Source: Pseudoduganella dura (GTDB taxonomy: Bacteria > Pseudomonadota > Gammaproteobacteria > Burkholderiales > Burkholderiaceae_D). From it: DNA of 64,000 nucleotides. The stretch is from the NCBI RefSeq assembly GCF_009727155.1, contig NZ_WNWM01000002.1, positions 5,084,001 through 5,148,000 on the forward strand, read 5' to 3'. A program made the position numbers and the translations under genes. Below, piece after piece: positions 28,035-36,026 of this stretch. Numbering within the stretch: the first letter of the stretch is position 1; every line of letters begins with the position of its first letter. Below the pieces are notes generated by a model. It ran no database searches, was not told where the DNA came from, and saw nothing but the letters and a program-made list of their open reading frames with translations.

Positions 28035-28424
28035 TCAGCCGGCAGTCCGGGCAAATGCCGTCAGCACGGCGGGGCGCAGCGGGCAGTCGGTCGCCTCGTC
28101 GAGCCGCGCGGCCAGGTCCGCGCGCAGCGCGCCCAGGCCGTCGATGCGCCGGTCGATCTCGGCCAGCTTGGCGCGCAGCGCGGCGCGCAGCGCGTCGGAC
28201 GAGGCGCCGGGATCGGCCAGCAGGGGCAGGTCGGCCTCGATCTCGGCCAGCGTGAAGCCGAGCGACTGGGCGGTGCGGATATAGGTCAGCCACTGCACCG
28301 CTTCGGGCGGGTAGTCGCGGTAGCCGTTGCTGCTGCGGCGGGCCCGCAGCAGCCCGCGCTTTTCATAGAAGCGCAGCGTATCCCGGCTGATGCCGGTCGC
28401 CTGCGCGATGTCGCCGATCCGCAT
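28035..28424 (-). CDS. MerR family transcriptional regulator
   Basis: A 129-residue MerR-type regulator: winged helix (RIGDIAQATGISRDTLRFYEKRGLL, about residues 2-26), RSSNGYRDYPPEAVQWLTYIRTAQSLGFTLAEIE, and a coiled-coil dimerisation helix. The C-terminus has a single Cys (DCPLRP) and lacks the paired cysteines of metal sensors, so the signal is unknown. The start is ATG 28424 (MRIGDIAQ). The longer open frame is rejected because it crosses the operator. It is divergent from a small membrane-protein gene that carries a typical MerR promoter. Confidence 0.88.
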   Translation of the reverse strand: MRIGDIAQATGISRDTLRFYEKRGLLRARRSSNGYRDYPPEAVQWLTYIRTAQSLGFTLAEIEADLPLLADPGASSDALRAALRAKLAEIDRRIDGLGALRADLAARLDEATDCPLRPAVLTAFARTAG

Positions 28425-28444
28425 CGTGTCTCCCGAAAAAAGGC

Positions 28445-28476
28445 TTGACCCTGGAGTGTACTCCAGGGCCCACGAT
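28445..28476 (+). promoter_or_regulatory. MerR-type promoter with operator dyad
   Basis: TTGACC (-35, 28445-28450) is followed by the dyad CCCTGGAGT-GT-ACTCCAGGG (28449-28468) and a weak -10 such as CACGAT (28471-28476). The ~20-bp spacer filled by a palindrome is the hallmark of MerR-activated promoters, which need DNA untwisting. It points to the membrane-protein gene at 28503 and would also let MerR repress itself. Confidence 0.75.
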
Positions 28477-28502
28477 ATCGTCTCGATCATCCGGGAGCCG
28501 CC

Positions 28503-28937
28503 ATGCATTCCACCACCTATGCCCGCATCGTCCGCGCCAGCGGGCTGTACGACCTGTTCATCACCGCGCCGTTCGCAACGCCCTGGACGTTCGCGCTGCT
28601 GCACGGCCACCTCTCCGCCGTCAACGAGGCAATGGGCGGTGCGCCGCTGCCCGCCTTCGGGCCGTTGCACGTGCTGTTCGCCTGCCTGATGGGCAGCGTG
28701 GTGCTGCTGTGGTCCGTCCTGCGGATCCTCGACCCGCAGGTGCGCTTCGGCCGCTACGACGGTGCCGGCCGGTTCGCGTTCACGCTGTGGATGGCCTGGA
28801 CGCTGGCGCAGACCGGCATGCCGATATTGTGGCTGCTCATCGTGCCCGAGTTCGCCTGGGGCGTCGTGCAGTGGCTGCCGCTGCGGCGCGACCGGAACGA
28901 CGCGGCCGCGCCGGCCGGTGCTATGCTCGGTGTATAG
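28503..28937 (+). CDS. Small inner-membrane protein under MerR control, unknown function
   Basis: A 144-residue protein with about four hydrophobic helices (around residues 20-35, 55-78, 92-108 and 112-126) and the N-terminal pattern SGLYDLFITAPFATPWTFALL. I do not recognise the family with certainty. A MerR-type promoter drives it directly, and the regulator is divergent, so the MerR protein most likely exists to control this gene. Its signal would then be whatever the membrane protein handles. Confidence 0.72.
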   Translation: MHSTTYARIVRASGLYDLFITAPFATPWTFALLHGHLSAVNEAMGGAPLPAFGPLHVLFACLMGSVVLLWSVLRILDPQVRFGRYDGAGRFAFTLWMAWTLAQTGMPILWLLIVPEFAWGVVQWLPLRRDRNDAAAPAGAMLGV

Positions 28938-28967
28938 GTATCACCAACTCAGTCGAGGGAGGAGTCC

Positions 28968-29357
28968 ATGCAAGCGCAACCCCTGATCGCCGTGTCCGAC
29001 GTGGCAGCGGCCAGCCGCTGGTACCAGGCCGTATTGGGCTGCAAGAGCGCCCACGGCGGCGCCGAATATGACCAGCTCACGTTCGATGGCCGCCTGATCC
29101 TGCAACTGCACCGCTGGGATGCGCATCACCACGCGCACATCGGCGACCCCGGGTGCCGCCCCTATGGCAACGGCGTGCTTCTGTGGTTCTGGACCGACGA
29201 TTTCGACGATGCCGTCGATCGCGCCGCCGCCGTGCGCGCCACGGTGCTGGAAGGGCCGAAGGAGAACCGCAACGCGCAGCACCGCGAGATCTGGCTGCAC
29301 GACCCCGATGGCTACGTGGTCGTCATCGCCGGGCCATATGGCGATGTAGGCATGTAA
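28968..29357 (+). CDS. VOC family protein (glyoxalase/bleomycin-resistance fold)
   Basis: A 129-residue single-domain VOC protein with the usual beta-alpha-beta-beta-beta layout: PLIAVSDVAAASRWYQAVLG at the start, LILQLHRWDAHHH with an extra His cluster, LLWFWTDDFDDAVDRAAAV, and IWLHDPDGYVVVIAGPYG carrying the metal-ligand Glu region. Members include lyases, dioxygenases and drug-binding proteins; nothing here picks one. It has a strong GGGAGGAG ribosome site and starts 30 bp after the membrane-protein gene, so it may share the MerR-controlled transcript. Confidence 0.82.
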   Translation: MQAQPLIAVSDVAAASRWYQAVLGCKSAHGGAEYDQLTFDGRLILQLHRWDAHHHAHIGDPGCRPYGNGVLLWFWTDDFDDAVDRAAAVRATVLEGPKENRNAQHREIWLHDPDGYVVVIAGPYGDVGM

Positions 29358-29433
29358 GGGGCCGGACCGGGCCGCGGCGGCTGAGTTGGCCGCGTGCTTT
29401 ATACTGCGCGCTCATTCACCTGCCCGTACCCTC

Positions 29434-30699
29434 ATGTCCTTCGCTCCCCTGGGCCTTTCGCCCGCCCTGCTAGATGCCGTGGCCGCCATCGGCTACGACA
29501 CACCGACCGCCATCCAGTCGGCCGCCATACCCGCCGCGCTGCAGGGGAGGGATGTGCTGGGCGCCGCGCAGACAGGTTCCGGCAAGACGGCCGCGTTCGC
29601 GCTGCCGATGCTGCACGCGCTGCTGGCGCGCCAGGGCACGCGCCGCGGCCTGCATGGCCTCGTGCTGGTACCCACGCGCGAGCTGGCCGCGCAGGTGGGC
29701 GACGCGATCCGCGCGCTGGTGCAGCACCTGCCGTCCACGATCAAGGTATCGATCGTGTTCGGCGGCGTGTCGATCAATCCGCAAATGATGGCGCTGCGCG
29801 GCGGTACCGACATCATCGTCGCCACGCCGGGCCGCCTGCTCGACCTGGCACGCCACAACGCGGTGAAGCTGGACGGTGTCGCCACGCTGGTGCTGGACGA
29901 AGCGGACAAGCTGCTCGACATGGGCTTTGCCGACGAGATCGCCGAGATCCTCGCGCTGCTGCCGGCGCGGCGCCAGAACCTGTTCTTCTCGGCCACGTTC
30001 CCGGCATCCGTGCAGGCGCTGGCATCGTCGCTGCTGCAGGATCCGCTGCGCACCGAGGTGTCGGCCGAAGACGCGCACGAGCCGGACATCGCGCAGCGCG
30101 CCATCGAGGTCGAACCGCTGCGCCGCCTGCAGCTGCTCAGGCACCTGGTCAACGAGCACAAGTGGCAACAGGTGCTGGTGTTCGTCGCCACCAAGTATGC
30201 GTCGGAACACGTGGCGGACAAGCTGCGCCGCAACGGCATCGCCGCCGAGGCGTTCCACGGCGATTTCAGCCAGGCTGCCCGCACCGGCGTGCTGGCCGAT
30301 TTCAAGGCCGGCCGCCTGCACGTGCTGGTGGCCACCGACGTGGCGGCGCGCGGCATCGATATCGCGCAGTTGCCCGTGGTCGTCAACTTCGACCTGCCGC
30401 GCGCCGCGGCGGACTACACGCACCGCATCGGTCGCACGGGCCGTGCCGGCGCCAGCGGCGTCGCCGTCAGCTTCATCACGCCGGATGCCGAAGCGCACTT
30501 CCGGCTGATCGAGAAGCGGCAGGACAAGCGCGTGCCGCGCGAGCGCATCGCCGGCTTCGAGCCGCTCGATGCCACCGTCGCCGCGGCCGCCGCCGCTTCG
30601 GCCAGCGCGGCCGCCGCCGATCCGAACGGCGGCATCAAGGGCAAGCGCAAGAGCAAGAAGGACAAGCTGCGCGAAGCCGCCGCCAAGGAACCGGCGTAA
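29434..30699 (+). CDS. rhlE: DEAD-box ATP-dependent RNA helicase, RhlE-like
   Basis: A 421-residue RNA helicase with the complete DEAD-box set: Q motif (GYDTPTAIQSAAIP), Walker A AQTGSGKT (about residue 46), PTRELA, VLDEADKLLD, SAT in FFSATFPA, and helicase-C motifs VATDVAARGID and HRIGRTGRAG. The C-terminal tail is short, Ala-rich and then Lys-rich (KGKRKSKKDKLREAAAKEP), as in RhlE proteins that aid ribosome assembly and RNA decay. I start it at ATG 29434 (MSFAPLGLSP), where the Q-motif spacing is normal. It is a single gene. Confidence 0.92.
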   Translation: MSFAPLGLSPALLDAVAAIGYDTPTAIQSAAIPAALQGRDVLGAAQTGSGKTAAFALPMLHALLARQGTRRGLHGLVLVPTRELAAQVGDAIRALVQHLPSTIKVSIVFGGVSINPQMMALRGGTDIIVATPGRLLDLARHNAVKLDGVATLVLDEADKLLDMGFADEIAEILALLPARRQNLFFSATFPASVQALASSLLQDPLRTEVSAEDAHEPDIAQRAIEVEPLRRLQLLRHLVNEHKWQQVLVFVATKYASEHVADKLRRNGIAAEAFHGDFSQAARTGVLADFKAGRLHVLVATDVAARGIDIAQLPVVVNFDLPRAAADYTHRIGRTGRAGASGVAVSFITPDAEAHFRLIEKRQDKRVPRERIAGFEPLDATVAAAAAASASAAAADPNGGIKGKRKSKKDKLREAAAKEPA

Positions 30700-31254
30700 C
30701 CGGAGCCCATGCCGGCAAGTGCGCACCGGCAGGAGCGCACTGACACGCGCACAGGTCTCGGCGCAGCCCCCGGCACACGAACGGGTGCACAGGAATATCG
30801 CGCCTGACCCGCGCACGAGCGGTGCTGGTGCCATGCGTGCCCTGTCGTGGTGCGCCAGCCTGCCGGATCGGCGGCCCGCAGGCCTTAAAACGCTGGCACG
30901 GCGTTTGCATTAACTGTTGTACGAGTAGAAGCGGCTAGTGTTTCACCGGTGACGGCCAGCGTCGCGTCAGTGGAACATGGGGCATTGCTCTTGTGGATGC
31001 GTCCCGGATGGGACGTACATCTGGTTTTTCTACAGACCTCAAGAGAGAACGCCATGCCGCAACCTTTTGCCTGCATCACCTGCATCACCTGCATTACCAG
31101 CGTCACCGGCCTTGCCCGCCTCACCTGCCGCCTCCCGGCGGCCTTCCAGGTTTCATCTCCCCGCAATGCATCGCCGTTCATGCCGTTCGCCCGGCATGCG
31201 CACGCTGGCATTGCGCATTGCTTTCTTCCCGTTGTCCAACTCCAGAGAGTGCCC
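30700..31254. other. 555-bp leader/intergenic region ahead of the ABC-oxygenase operon
   Basis: The first part has a 7-bp stem AGTGCGC/GCGCACT (30718-30741) after rhlE, without a T-run. Around 30904-30950 the DNA becomes less GC-rich and could hold the operon promoter. A candidate aptamer hairpin follows at 30994-31023. At 31054 an ATG with a good AAGAGAG ribosome site opens a frame that runs in phase into the binding-protein gene. It encodes a CIT-CIT-CIT repeat from three 9-bp units (CCTGCATCA/CCTGCATTA, 31070-31096). I see no separate gene. Confidence 0.6.
30994..31023 (+). promoter_or_regulatory. Candidate small riboswitch aptamer (NMT1-motif-like)
   Basis: The RNA can form an outer stem (GGATG with CATCT) and an inner stem (GTCCC with GGGAC, loop GGAT), separated by an asymmetric internal loop of C on one side and GTA on the other. 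It sits 30 nt before an AAGAGAG ribosome site. The NMT1 motif is a two-stem RNA with a conserved internal loop that binds xanthine and urate and is found before NMT1-type transporter genes. The position and architecture fit, but I cannot confirm the conserved loop bases from memory. Confidence 0.4.
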
Positions 31255-32247
31255 ATGAAATCCATTCCCGCTTCGAAGCTGGCGCGCCGTGCCGCGCTGG
31301 CGTTCTGTCTCGCCGTCGCCGCCGGCGGCGCCACCGCCGCCGACAAGGTCACGTTCCTCACATCGTGGTATGCCCAGGCCGAACACGGCGGCTTCTACCA
31401 GGCGCTCGCCGAGGGCCTGTACCGCAAGCACGGCCTCGATGTCACGATCCGGATGGGCGGCCCGCAGGTCAACGGCATGCAGCTGCTGGCCAGCGGCCAG
31501 GCCGATTTCTTCATGGGCTACGACCTGCAGGTGCTGAAAAGCGTGGAGCAGGGCATTCCCGCCACCACGGTGGCGGCCAGCTTCCAGACCGATGCGCAGG
31601 GCATGATGACGCACACGGACGTGAAAGGCCTGGCGGACCTGAAGAACGGCAAGACCGTGCTGGTGTCCACCTCCGGCCGCACCACCTGGTGGCCGTGGCT
31701 GAAAGCGAAATACGGCCTGACCGAGGGGCAGGGGCGGCCCTACACCTTCAACCTGCAGCCGTTCCTGGCGGACCCCGATTTCGCCCAGCAGGCCTATCCG
31801 TCGTCCGAGCTGTTCCAGGCCGCCAAGGCCGGCGCGAAGACCAACTTCTACCTGTTCGCCAACGACGGCTACCCGCCGTACGGCACCACCGTGGTGGCGA
31901 TGCAGAAGCTCGTCAAGGAAAAGCCCGACGTGGTGGCCCGCTTCGTGCGCGCCTCGATGGAGGGCTGGAAGAGCTACCTGGCCAACCCGGCCGCCGGCAA
32001 TGCGCTGATCAAGCAGGAAAACCCGAACATGAAGGACGACCAGCTGGCCTACGCGGTGGGCAAGCTGAAGGAATACAGCTTCGTCACCGGCGGCGATGCG
32101 GCCAGGCAGGGCATCGGCACGATGAGCGATGCGCGCTGGCAGCAGACCTATGAATTCATGGTCGCCGCCGGCCTGCTGAAAAAGGAAACCAGCTGGAAAC
32201 AGGCCTACACCACGCAGTTCGTCCGCGACCTGAAAGTCATGCCCTGA
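31255..32247 (+). CDS. ABC transporter substrate-binding protein, NMT1/THI5-like
   Basis: A 330-residue periplasmic binding protein. The signal peptide (KLARRAALAFCLAVAAGGATAA, cleavage near residue 27) is followed by the NMT1-like core: VTFLTSWYAQAEHGGFYQALAEGLYRKHGLDVTI, LLASGQADFFMGYD and DLKNGKTVLVSTSGRTTWWPWLKAKYG. This family feeds nitrate/taurine-type ABC importers with pyrimidines, sulfonates or aromatic rings. Start ATG 31255 has AGAGAG 8 nt upstream. An in-frame ATG at 31054, also with a good ribosome site, would add 67 residues ahead of the signal peptide. It is the first gene of a six-gene operon whose enzymes suggest a purine- or pterin-like ligand. Confidence 0.9.
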   Translation: MKSIPASKLARRAALAFCLAVAAGGATAADKVTFLTSWYAQAEHGGFYQALAEGLYRKHGLDVTIRMGGPQVNGMQLLASGQADFFMGYDLQVLKSVEQGIPATTVAASFQTDAQGMMTHTDVKGLADLKNGKTVLVSTSGRTTWWPWLKAKYGLTEGQGRPYTFNLQPFLADPDFAQQAYPSSELFQAAKAGAKTNFYLFANDGYPPYGTTVVAMQKLVKEKPDVVARFVRASMEGWKSYLANPAAGNALIKQENPNMKDDQLAYAVGKLKEYSFVTGGDAARQGIGTMSDARWQQTYEFMVAAGLLKKETSWKQAYTTQFVRDLKVMP

Positions 32248-32353
32248 TCCGGAGAGTCTTGCCGGGCGAAGGCGACCATGTCGGCACGCCGGCCCGCGGG
32301 CGCAAGCCCATGCCGCCACCCATGCGGCAACCCATGAAACAGGAGTCACCACC

Positions 32354-33385
32354 ATGCTCGTCACCCAACAGAAAGTCCTGCGCAAGTTCTGGTATGCGCT
32401 GATGCCGATGTCCGCGCTGGACGCGGGCCCGCAGCCGTTCACGCTGCTGGGCGAGAATATCGTCGTGTGGAAGGGAAAGGATGGCAAGCCGGCCGCGCTG
32501 CGCGACCGCTGCTGCCACCGCACCGCGAAGCTGTCGAAAGGCTTCGTCGAGAACGGCAACATCGTGTGCGGCTACCACGGCTGGACCTACGACTGCTCCG
32601 GCACATGCGTGCGCATCCCGCAAAGCCCTGATTCGCGCATTCCGCAGGGCGCGCAGGTGCCGGCGTATCACTGCGACGAGCGCTACGGCTACGTATGGGT
32701 GGCGCTGGAAGACCCGCTGCAGCCGATCCCTTATTTTCCGGAGGAAGAGGCGCCCGGCTACCGCCGCATCCTGCAGTTCTACGAGCGCTGGAACACGTCG
32801 CCGCTGCGCGTGATGGAAAACTCGTTCGACAACTCGCACTTCAGCTTCGTGCACAAGGCGAACTTCGGCATGATCGACAACCCGGTGCCGGCGAAATACG
32901 AGTTCCGGCCGAACGACTGGGGCTTCGAGGCCGAGACGCACGTGCCGGTGCGGAACCCGGAAGCGAGCTTCCGCATCACCGGCACCACCGAGCCGGTCAC
33001 GGAGCGGCATCTGACGAACCGCTGGTACATGCCGTTCTCGCGCCGCTTCGGCTGCGTCTATCCGGCATCGGGAATCCACCACATCATCTACAACTGCGCC
33101 ACGCCGATCGACGACGGCTCGCTGATGCTGGTGCAATGGCTGTACCGCAACGACAGCGAGGCGAGCTGCTCGACGCAGGAGCTGATCGACTGGGACCGCC
33201 CGATCACGTCGGAAGACCGCGACATCCTGGAGGCCACCGATCCGGATGCCTGCGTCGACACGCGCCGCCGCGTCGAATTCCACATGGAGTCCGACAAGCC
33301 GGGCCTGATGATGCGCCGCATGCTGATGGACCTGCTGACCCGGCACGGCGAAGAGGAAGCGCACAACCCGCCGGAGGCGCCATGA
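32354..33385 (+). CDS. Rieske non-heme iron oxygenase, alpha subunit
   Basis: A 343-residue aromatic-ring-hydroxylating or demethylating oxygenase of the VanA/NdmA size class. The Rieske 2Fe-2S ligands are Cys53-x-His55 and Cys72-x2-His75 (RCCHRTAKL, VCGYHGWTYD). The mononuclear iron site is seen in ENSFDNSHFSFVH with bridging Asp159 and ligands His162 and His167, plus a later acidic ligand near DILEATDPD. It needs electrons from a reductase, and the gene at 35029 supplies one. Its ATGA overlap with the ABC ATPase gene shows a tight operon. Family members hydroxylate rings or remove O-/N-methyl groups; the neighbouring deaminase points to a nitrogen heterocycle. Confidence 0.9.
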   Translation: MLVTQQKVLRKFWYALMPMSALDAGPQPFTLLGENIVVWKGKDGKPAALRDRCCHRTAKLSKGFVENGNIVCGYHGWTYDCSGTCVRIPQSPDSRIPQGAQVPAYHCDERYGYVWVALEDPLQPIPYFPEEEAPGYRRILQFYERWNTSPLRVMENSFDNSHFSFVHKANFGMIDNPVPAKYEFRPNDWGFEAETHVPVRNPEASFRITGTTEPVTERHLTNRWYMPFSRRFGCVYPASGIHHIIYNCATPIDDGSLMLVQWLYRNDSEASCSTQELIDWDRPITSEDRDILEATDPDACVDTRRRVEFHMESDKPGLMMRRMLMDLLTRHGEEEAHNPPEAP

Positions 33386-34239
33386 AACGCGACGACAGTT
33401 CCCTGCTGGCCGGCGCGCAGGCGGGTGCGCGGTCCGCTGCACAGTCCGACGGGCCGGCGGTGCTGTACGCGAACGGCGTGGAAAAGACCTACCCGAACGG
33501 CACCCGCGCGCTGGACCGCGTGAAGCTGCGCATCGGGCGCGGCGAGTTCGTGTCGCTTCTGGGGCCCTCCGGCTGCGGCAAGAGCACGCTGCTGAAGATG
33601 TTCGCCGGGCTCGAAAGCCCATCGGCCGGGCACGTGCGGTGGTGGGGAGAGGGCATGGCCACCGTCGACACGCCCGGCCGCACGCTGGCGATGGTGTTCC
33701 AGGAAGCGACGCTGATGCCGTGGGCGAAGGTGGCGGCCAACGTGCGGCTGCCGCTCGACCTGAAGGGCGTGCCTGCCGAACAGGCCGCGCCGCGCGTGGA
33801 GGCGGCGCTCGGCATGGTCGGGCTGTCGAAATTCGGCCACGTGTACCCGCGCGAACTGTCCGGCGGCATGCAGATGCGGGCGTCGATCGCCCGCGCGCTG
33901 GCCACCGAGCCGAACCTGCTGCTGATGGACGAACCGTTCGGCGCGCTCGACGAATTCACGCGCAACAGGCTCGACGCCGATTTGCGCGACCTGTGGGCGC
34001 TGCGCGACCTGACGGTGGTATTCGTCACGCACAGCATCTACGAGGCGGTGTACCTGTCGTCGCGGGTGGTGGTGATGGCGGCCCGGCCGGGCCGCGTGAT
34101 CGCCGACGTGCCGATCGACGGGCCCGCGGTGCGCGGCGACGAGTTCCGCATCTCGCCGCAGTTCATGGGCTACTGCAAGCAACTGTCCGACCTGCTGGTC
34201 GAGGCCAATGCTCATCACCAGGAGGAACGCAATGCCTGA
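33382..34239 (+). CDS. ABC transporter ATPase (nitrate/taurine type)
   Basis: A 285-residue ABC ATPase: Walker A GPSGCGKST (about residue 61), Q-loop VFQEATLMPWAKV, signature LSGGMQMRASIARAL, Walker B LLLMDEPFGALDE and the switch His in VFVTHSIYEAVYLSSRVVVM. The MPW after the Q-loop and the ALDEFTR stretch are typical of the NrtD/SsuB/TauB group, which partners NMT1-type binding proteins. A 30-residue Ala-rich N-terminal extension precedes the domain. It overlaps the oxygenase stop by 4 bp and the permease start by 8 bp. Confidence 0.92.
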   Translation: MKRDDSSLLAGAQAGARSAAQSDGPAVLYANGVEKTYPNGTRALDRVKLRIGRGEFVSLLGPSGCGKSTLLKMFAGLESPSAGHVRWWGEGMATVDTPGRTLAMVFQEATLMPWAKVAANVRLPLDLKGVPAEQAAPRVEAALGMVGLSKFGHVYPRELSGGMQMRASIARALATEPNLLLMDEPFGALDEFTRNRLDADLRDLWALRDLTVVFVTHSIYEAVYLSSRVVVMAARPGRVIADVPIDGPAVRGDEFRISPQFMGYCKQLSDLLVEANAHHQEERNA

Positions 34240-35032
34240 CAAACCCCTGATTGCCGACGTGCGCGTGCGCCGCGCGCTGGCGCCGCTGGCGCTCGGCTTC
34301 ATGCTGCTGGCGGTATGGCAGGCGGTCTGCGTTTCGATGCAGGTGCCGGTCTACCTGGTACCGTCGCCGGCCGCCATCGCCGGCACGCTGCTTGATGACT
34401 GGTCGCTGCTGTTCGATGCGCTGCTCGTCACGCTGCGCATCACGTTCTTCGCGTTCGCGCTGGCCACCGTGGCCGGCGTGGCCGTGGCCTTCCTGTTCGT
34501 GCAGAGCAAGCTGCTGGAAGCGTGCCTGTTCCCGTATGCGATCCTGCTGCAGGTGACGCCGGTGGTGGCGATCGCGCCATTGATCATCATCTGGGTCAAG
34601 ACGCCGGCAGCGGCGCTCACGATCTGCGCCACGATGATGGCCGTGTTCCCGATCATCTCGAACACGGTGCTGGGCCTGCGCAGCGTGAATCCCGGCCTGC
34701 TGAACCTGTTCCGGCTGAACCGCGCCACCCGCTGGCAGGTGCTGGTGCGCCTGCGCGTGCCCAGCGCGTTGCCCAGCTTCTTCGGCGGCTTGCGCATCGC
34801 CAGCGGCCTGTCGCTGATCGGCGCGGTCGTCGCCGAATTCGTCGCCGGCACCGGCGGCAACAGCACCGGGCTGGCGTACCAGATCCTGCAGGCCGGCTTC
34901 GAGCTGAACATCCCGCGGCTGTTCGCGGCGCTGTTCATGATCACCGTCACCGGCGTGCTGCTGTTCGCGCTGATGTCGGCGCTGGCGCGTGTATGCCTGG
35001 CGCACTGGCATGAAAGCGAGGCCGAGGCATGA
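34232..35032 (+). CDS. ABC transporter permease (nitrate/taurine type)
   Basis: A 266-residue inner-membrane permease with six hydrophobic helices and the EAA-type coupling loop NLFRLNRATRWQVLVRLRVPSALPSFFGGLRIASG near residue 175. The family is that of SsuC/TauC/ThiX, the membrane partner of NMT1-like binding proteins. I start it at ATG 34232 because GGAGG lies 6 nt upstream; it overlaps the ATPase gene. Its stop overlaps the reductase start (ATGA). With the binding protein and ATPase it completes a full importer. Confidence 0.92.
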   Translation: MPDKPLIADVRVRRALAPLALGFMLLAVWQAVCVSMQVPVYLVPSPAAIAGTLLDDWSLLFDALLVTLRITFFAFALATVAGVAVAFLFVQSKLLEACLFPYAILLQVTPVVAIAPLIIIWVKTPAAALTICATMMAVFPIISNTVLGLRSVNPGLLNLFRLNRATRWQVLVRLRVPSALPSFFGGLRIASGLSLIGAVVAEFVAGTGGNSTGLAYQILQAGFELNIPRLFAALFMITVTGVLLFALMSALARVCLAHWHESEAEA

Positions 35033-35979
35033 TGCATGCCATCAAGGTGCGGGTCGCCCGCAAATGGCGGGAAGCCGATCGCGTTCTCGGCTTCGAACTG
35101 GTCGACCCCGATGGCGCAGCGCTGCCGCCGTTCACGGCCGGCGCACACGTCGACGTGCACCTGCCAGGCGGGCTGGTTCGGCAGTATTCGCTGTGCAACG
35201 ACTGGCGCGACAGCTCGCGCTATGTGATCGGCGTGCTGCTGCAGGAAGGCGGCGGCTCGCGGGCCATGCACGCGCTGGAAGAGGGCGGGCTGGTCACGAT
35301 CGGCGCGCCGCGCAATCACTTCCAGCTCGATACCGGCGCGCGGCGCTCGCTGCTGGTGGCGGGCGGCATCGGCATCACGCCATTACTGTCGATGGCGGAA
35401 TGTCTGAACATACTCGACCGGGAATTCGCGCTGCATTATTGTGTGCGTTCGGCGGCGGCCGCCGCGTTCGCCGGGCGGCTGCGGGAGGCGCCGTTTGCCG
35501 GCCGCGCGCACCTGCATGCCGACGACGGGCCCGCGTCGCAACGGCTCGATCTGCCGGCGCTGTTCGCAGGCGCCGGCGCGGACACGCACCTTTACGTGTG
35601 CGGGCCCGCCGGTTTCATCGCGATGGTGGCGGAAGCCGCGCGGGCGCACGGCATCGCGCCGGAACGTGTCCACGTCGAGCACTTCGCCAACGGCGGCGTG
35701 CTGGCCGATGGCGCGGCATTCGAGGTGCGCCTGGCCGGCAGCGGCAGGACCGTCGCCGTGCCGGCCGGGCAGAGCGTGGTCGACTGCCTGGCCGGACACG
35801 GCGTCGAGATCGCCGTGTCGTGCCGGCAGGGCGTGTGCGGCAGCTGCCTGACCACCGTGCTGGCCGGCGAGCCGGATCACCGGGACTGCTACCTGACCGA
35901 TGCCGAGCGGGCGCTGGGCGACCGCTTCCTGCCGTGCTGCTCGCGTTCGAAAACACCGCTGCTGGTGCTGGATCTTTGA
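35029..35979 (+). CDS. Oxygenase reductase, phthalate dioxygenase reductase/VanB type
   Basis: A 316-residue electron-transfer protein that feeds the Rieske oxygenase. An N-terminal flavin domain has RQYSLCND, the FMN-binding RxYSL motif, near residue 45. A NAD-binding domain has LLVAGGIGITPLLSMAE near 105 and LYVCGPAGFI near 186. The C-terminal plant-type ferredoxin domain has SCRQGVCGSC with the fourth Cys in LPCCSRS. Flavin, NADH and 2Fe-2S in this order define the class IA reductases. The ATG at 35029 overlaps the permease stop. It makes the oxygenase a two-component system encoded in one operon. Confidence 0.92.
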   Translation: MMHAIKVRVARKWREADRVLGFELVDPDGAALPPFTAGAHVDVHLPGGLVRQYSLCNDWRDSSRYVIGVLLQEGGGSRAMHALEEGGLVTIGAPRNHFQLDTGARRSLLVAGGIGITPLLSMAECLNILDREFALHYCVRSAAAAAFAGRLREAPFAGRAHLHADDGPASQRLDLPALFAGAGADTHLYVCGPAGFIAMVAEAARAHGIAPERVHVEHFANGGVLADGAAFEVRLAGSGRTVAVPAGQSVVDCLAGHGVEIAVSCRQGVCGSCLTTVLAGEPDHRDCYLTDAERALGDRFLPCCSRSKTPLLVLDL

Positions 35980-36017
35980 GGCCGATTCCTTGAGACCGAT
36001 TCTTTGAGACCGATAAA
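35976..36017. repeat. Three 14-bp tandem repeats across a gene junction
   Basis: TTGAGGCCGATTCC, TTGAGACCGATTCT and TTGAGACCGATAAA stand end to end. The first copy contains the TGA stop of the reductase gene, and the last runs into the ribosome site (AAAGGAGA) of the deaminase gene. Confidence 0.85.
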
Positions 36018-36026
36018 GGAGACTCC

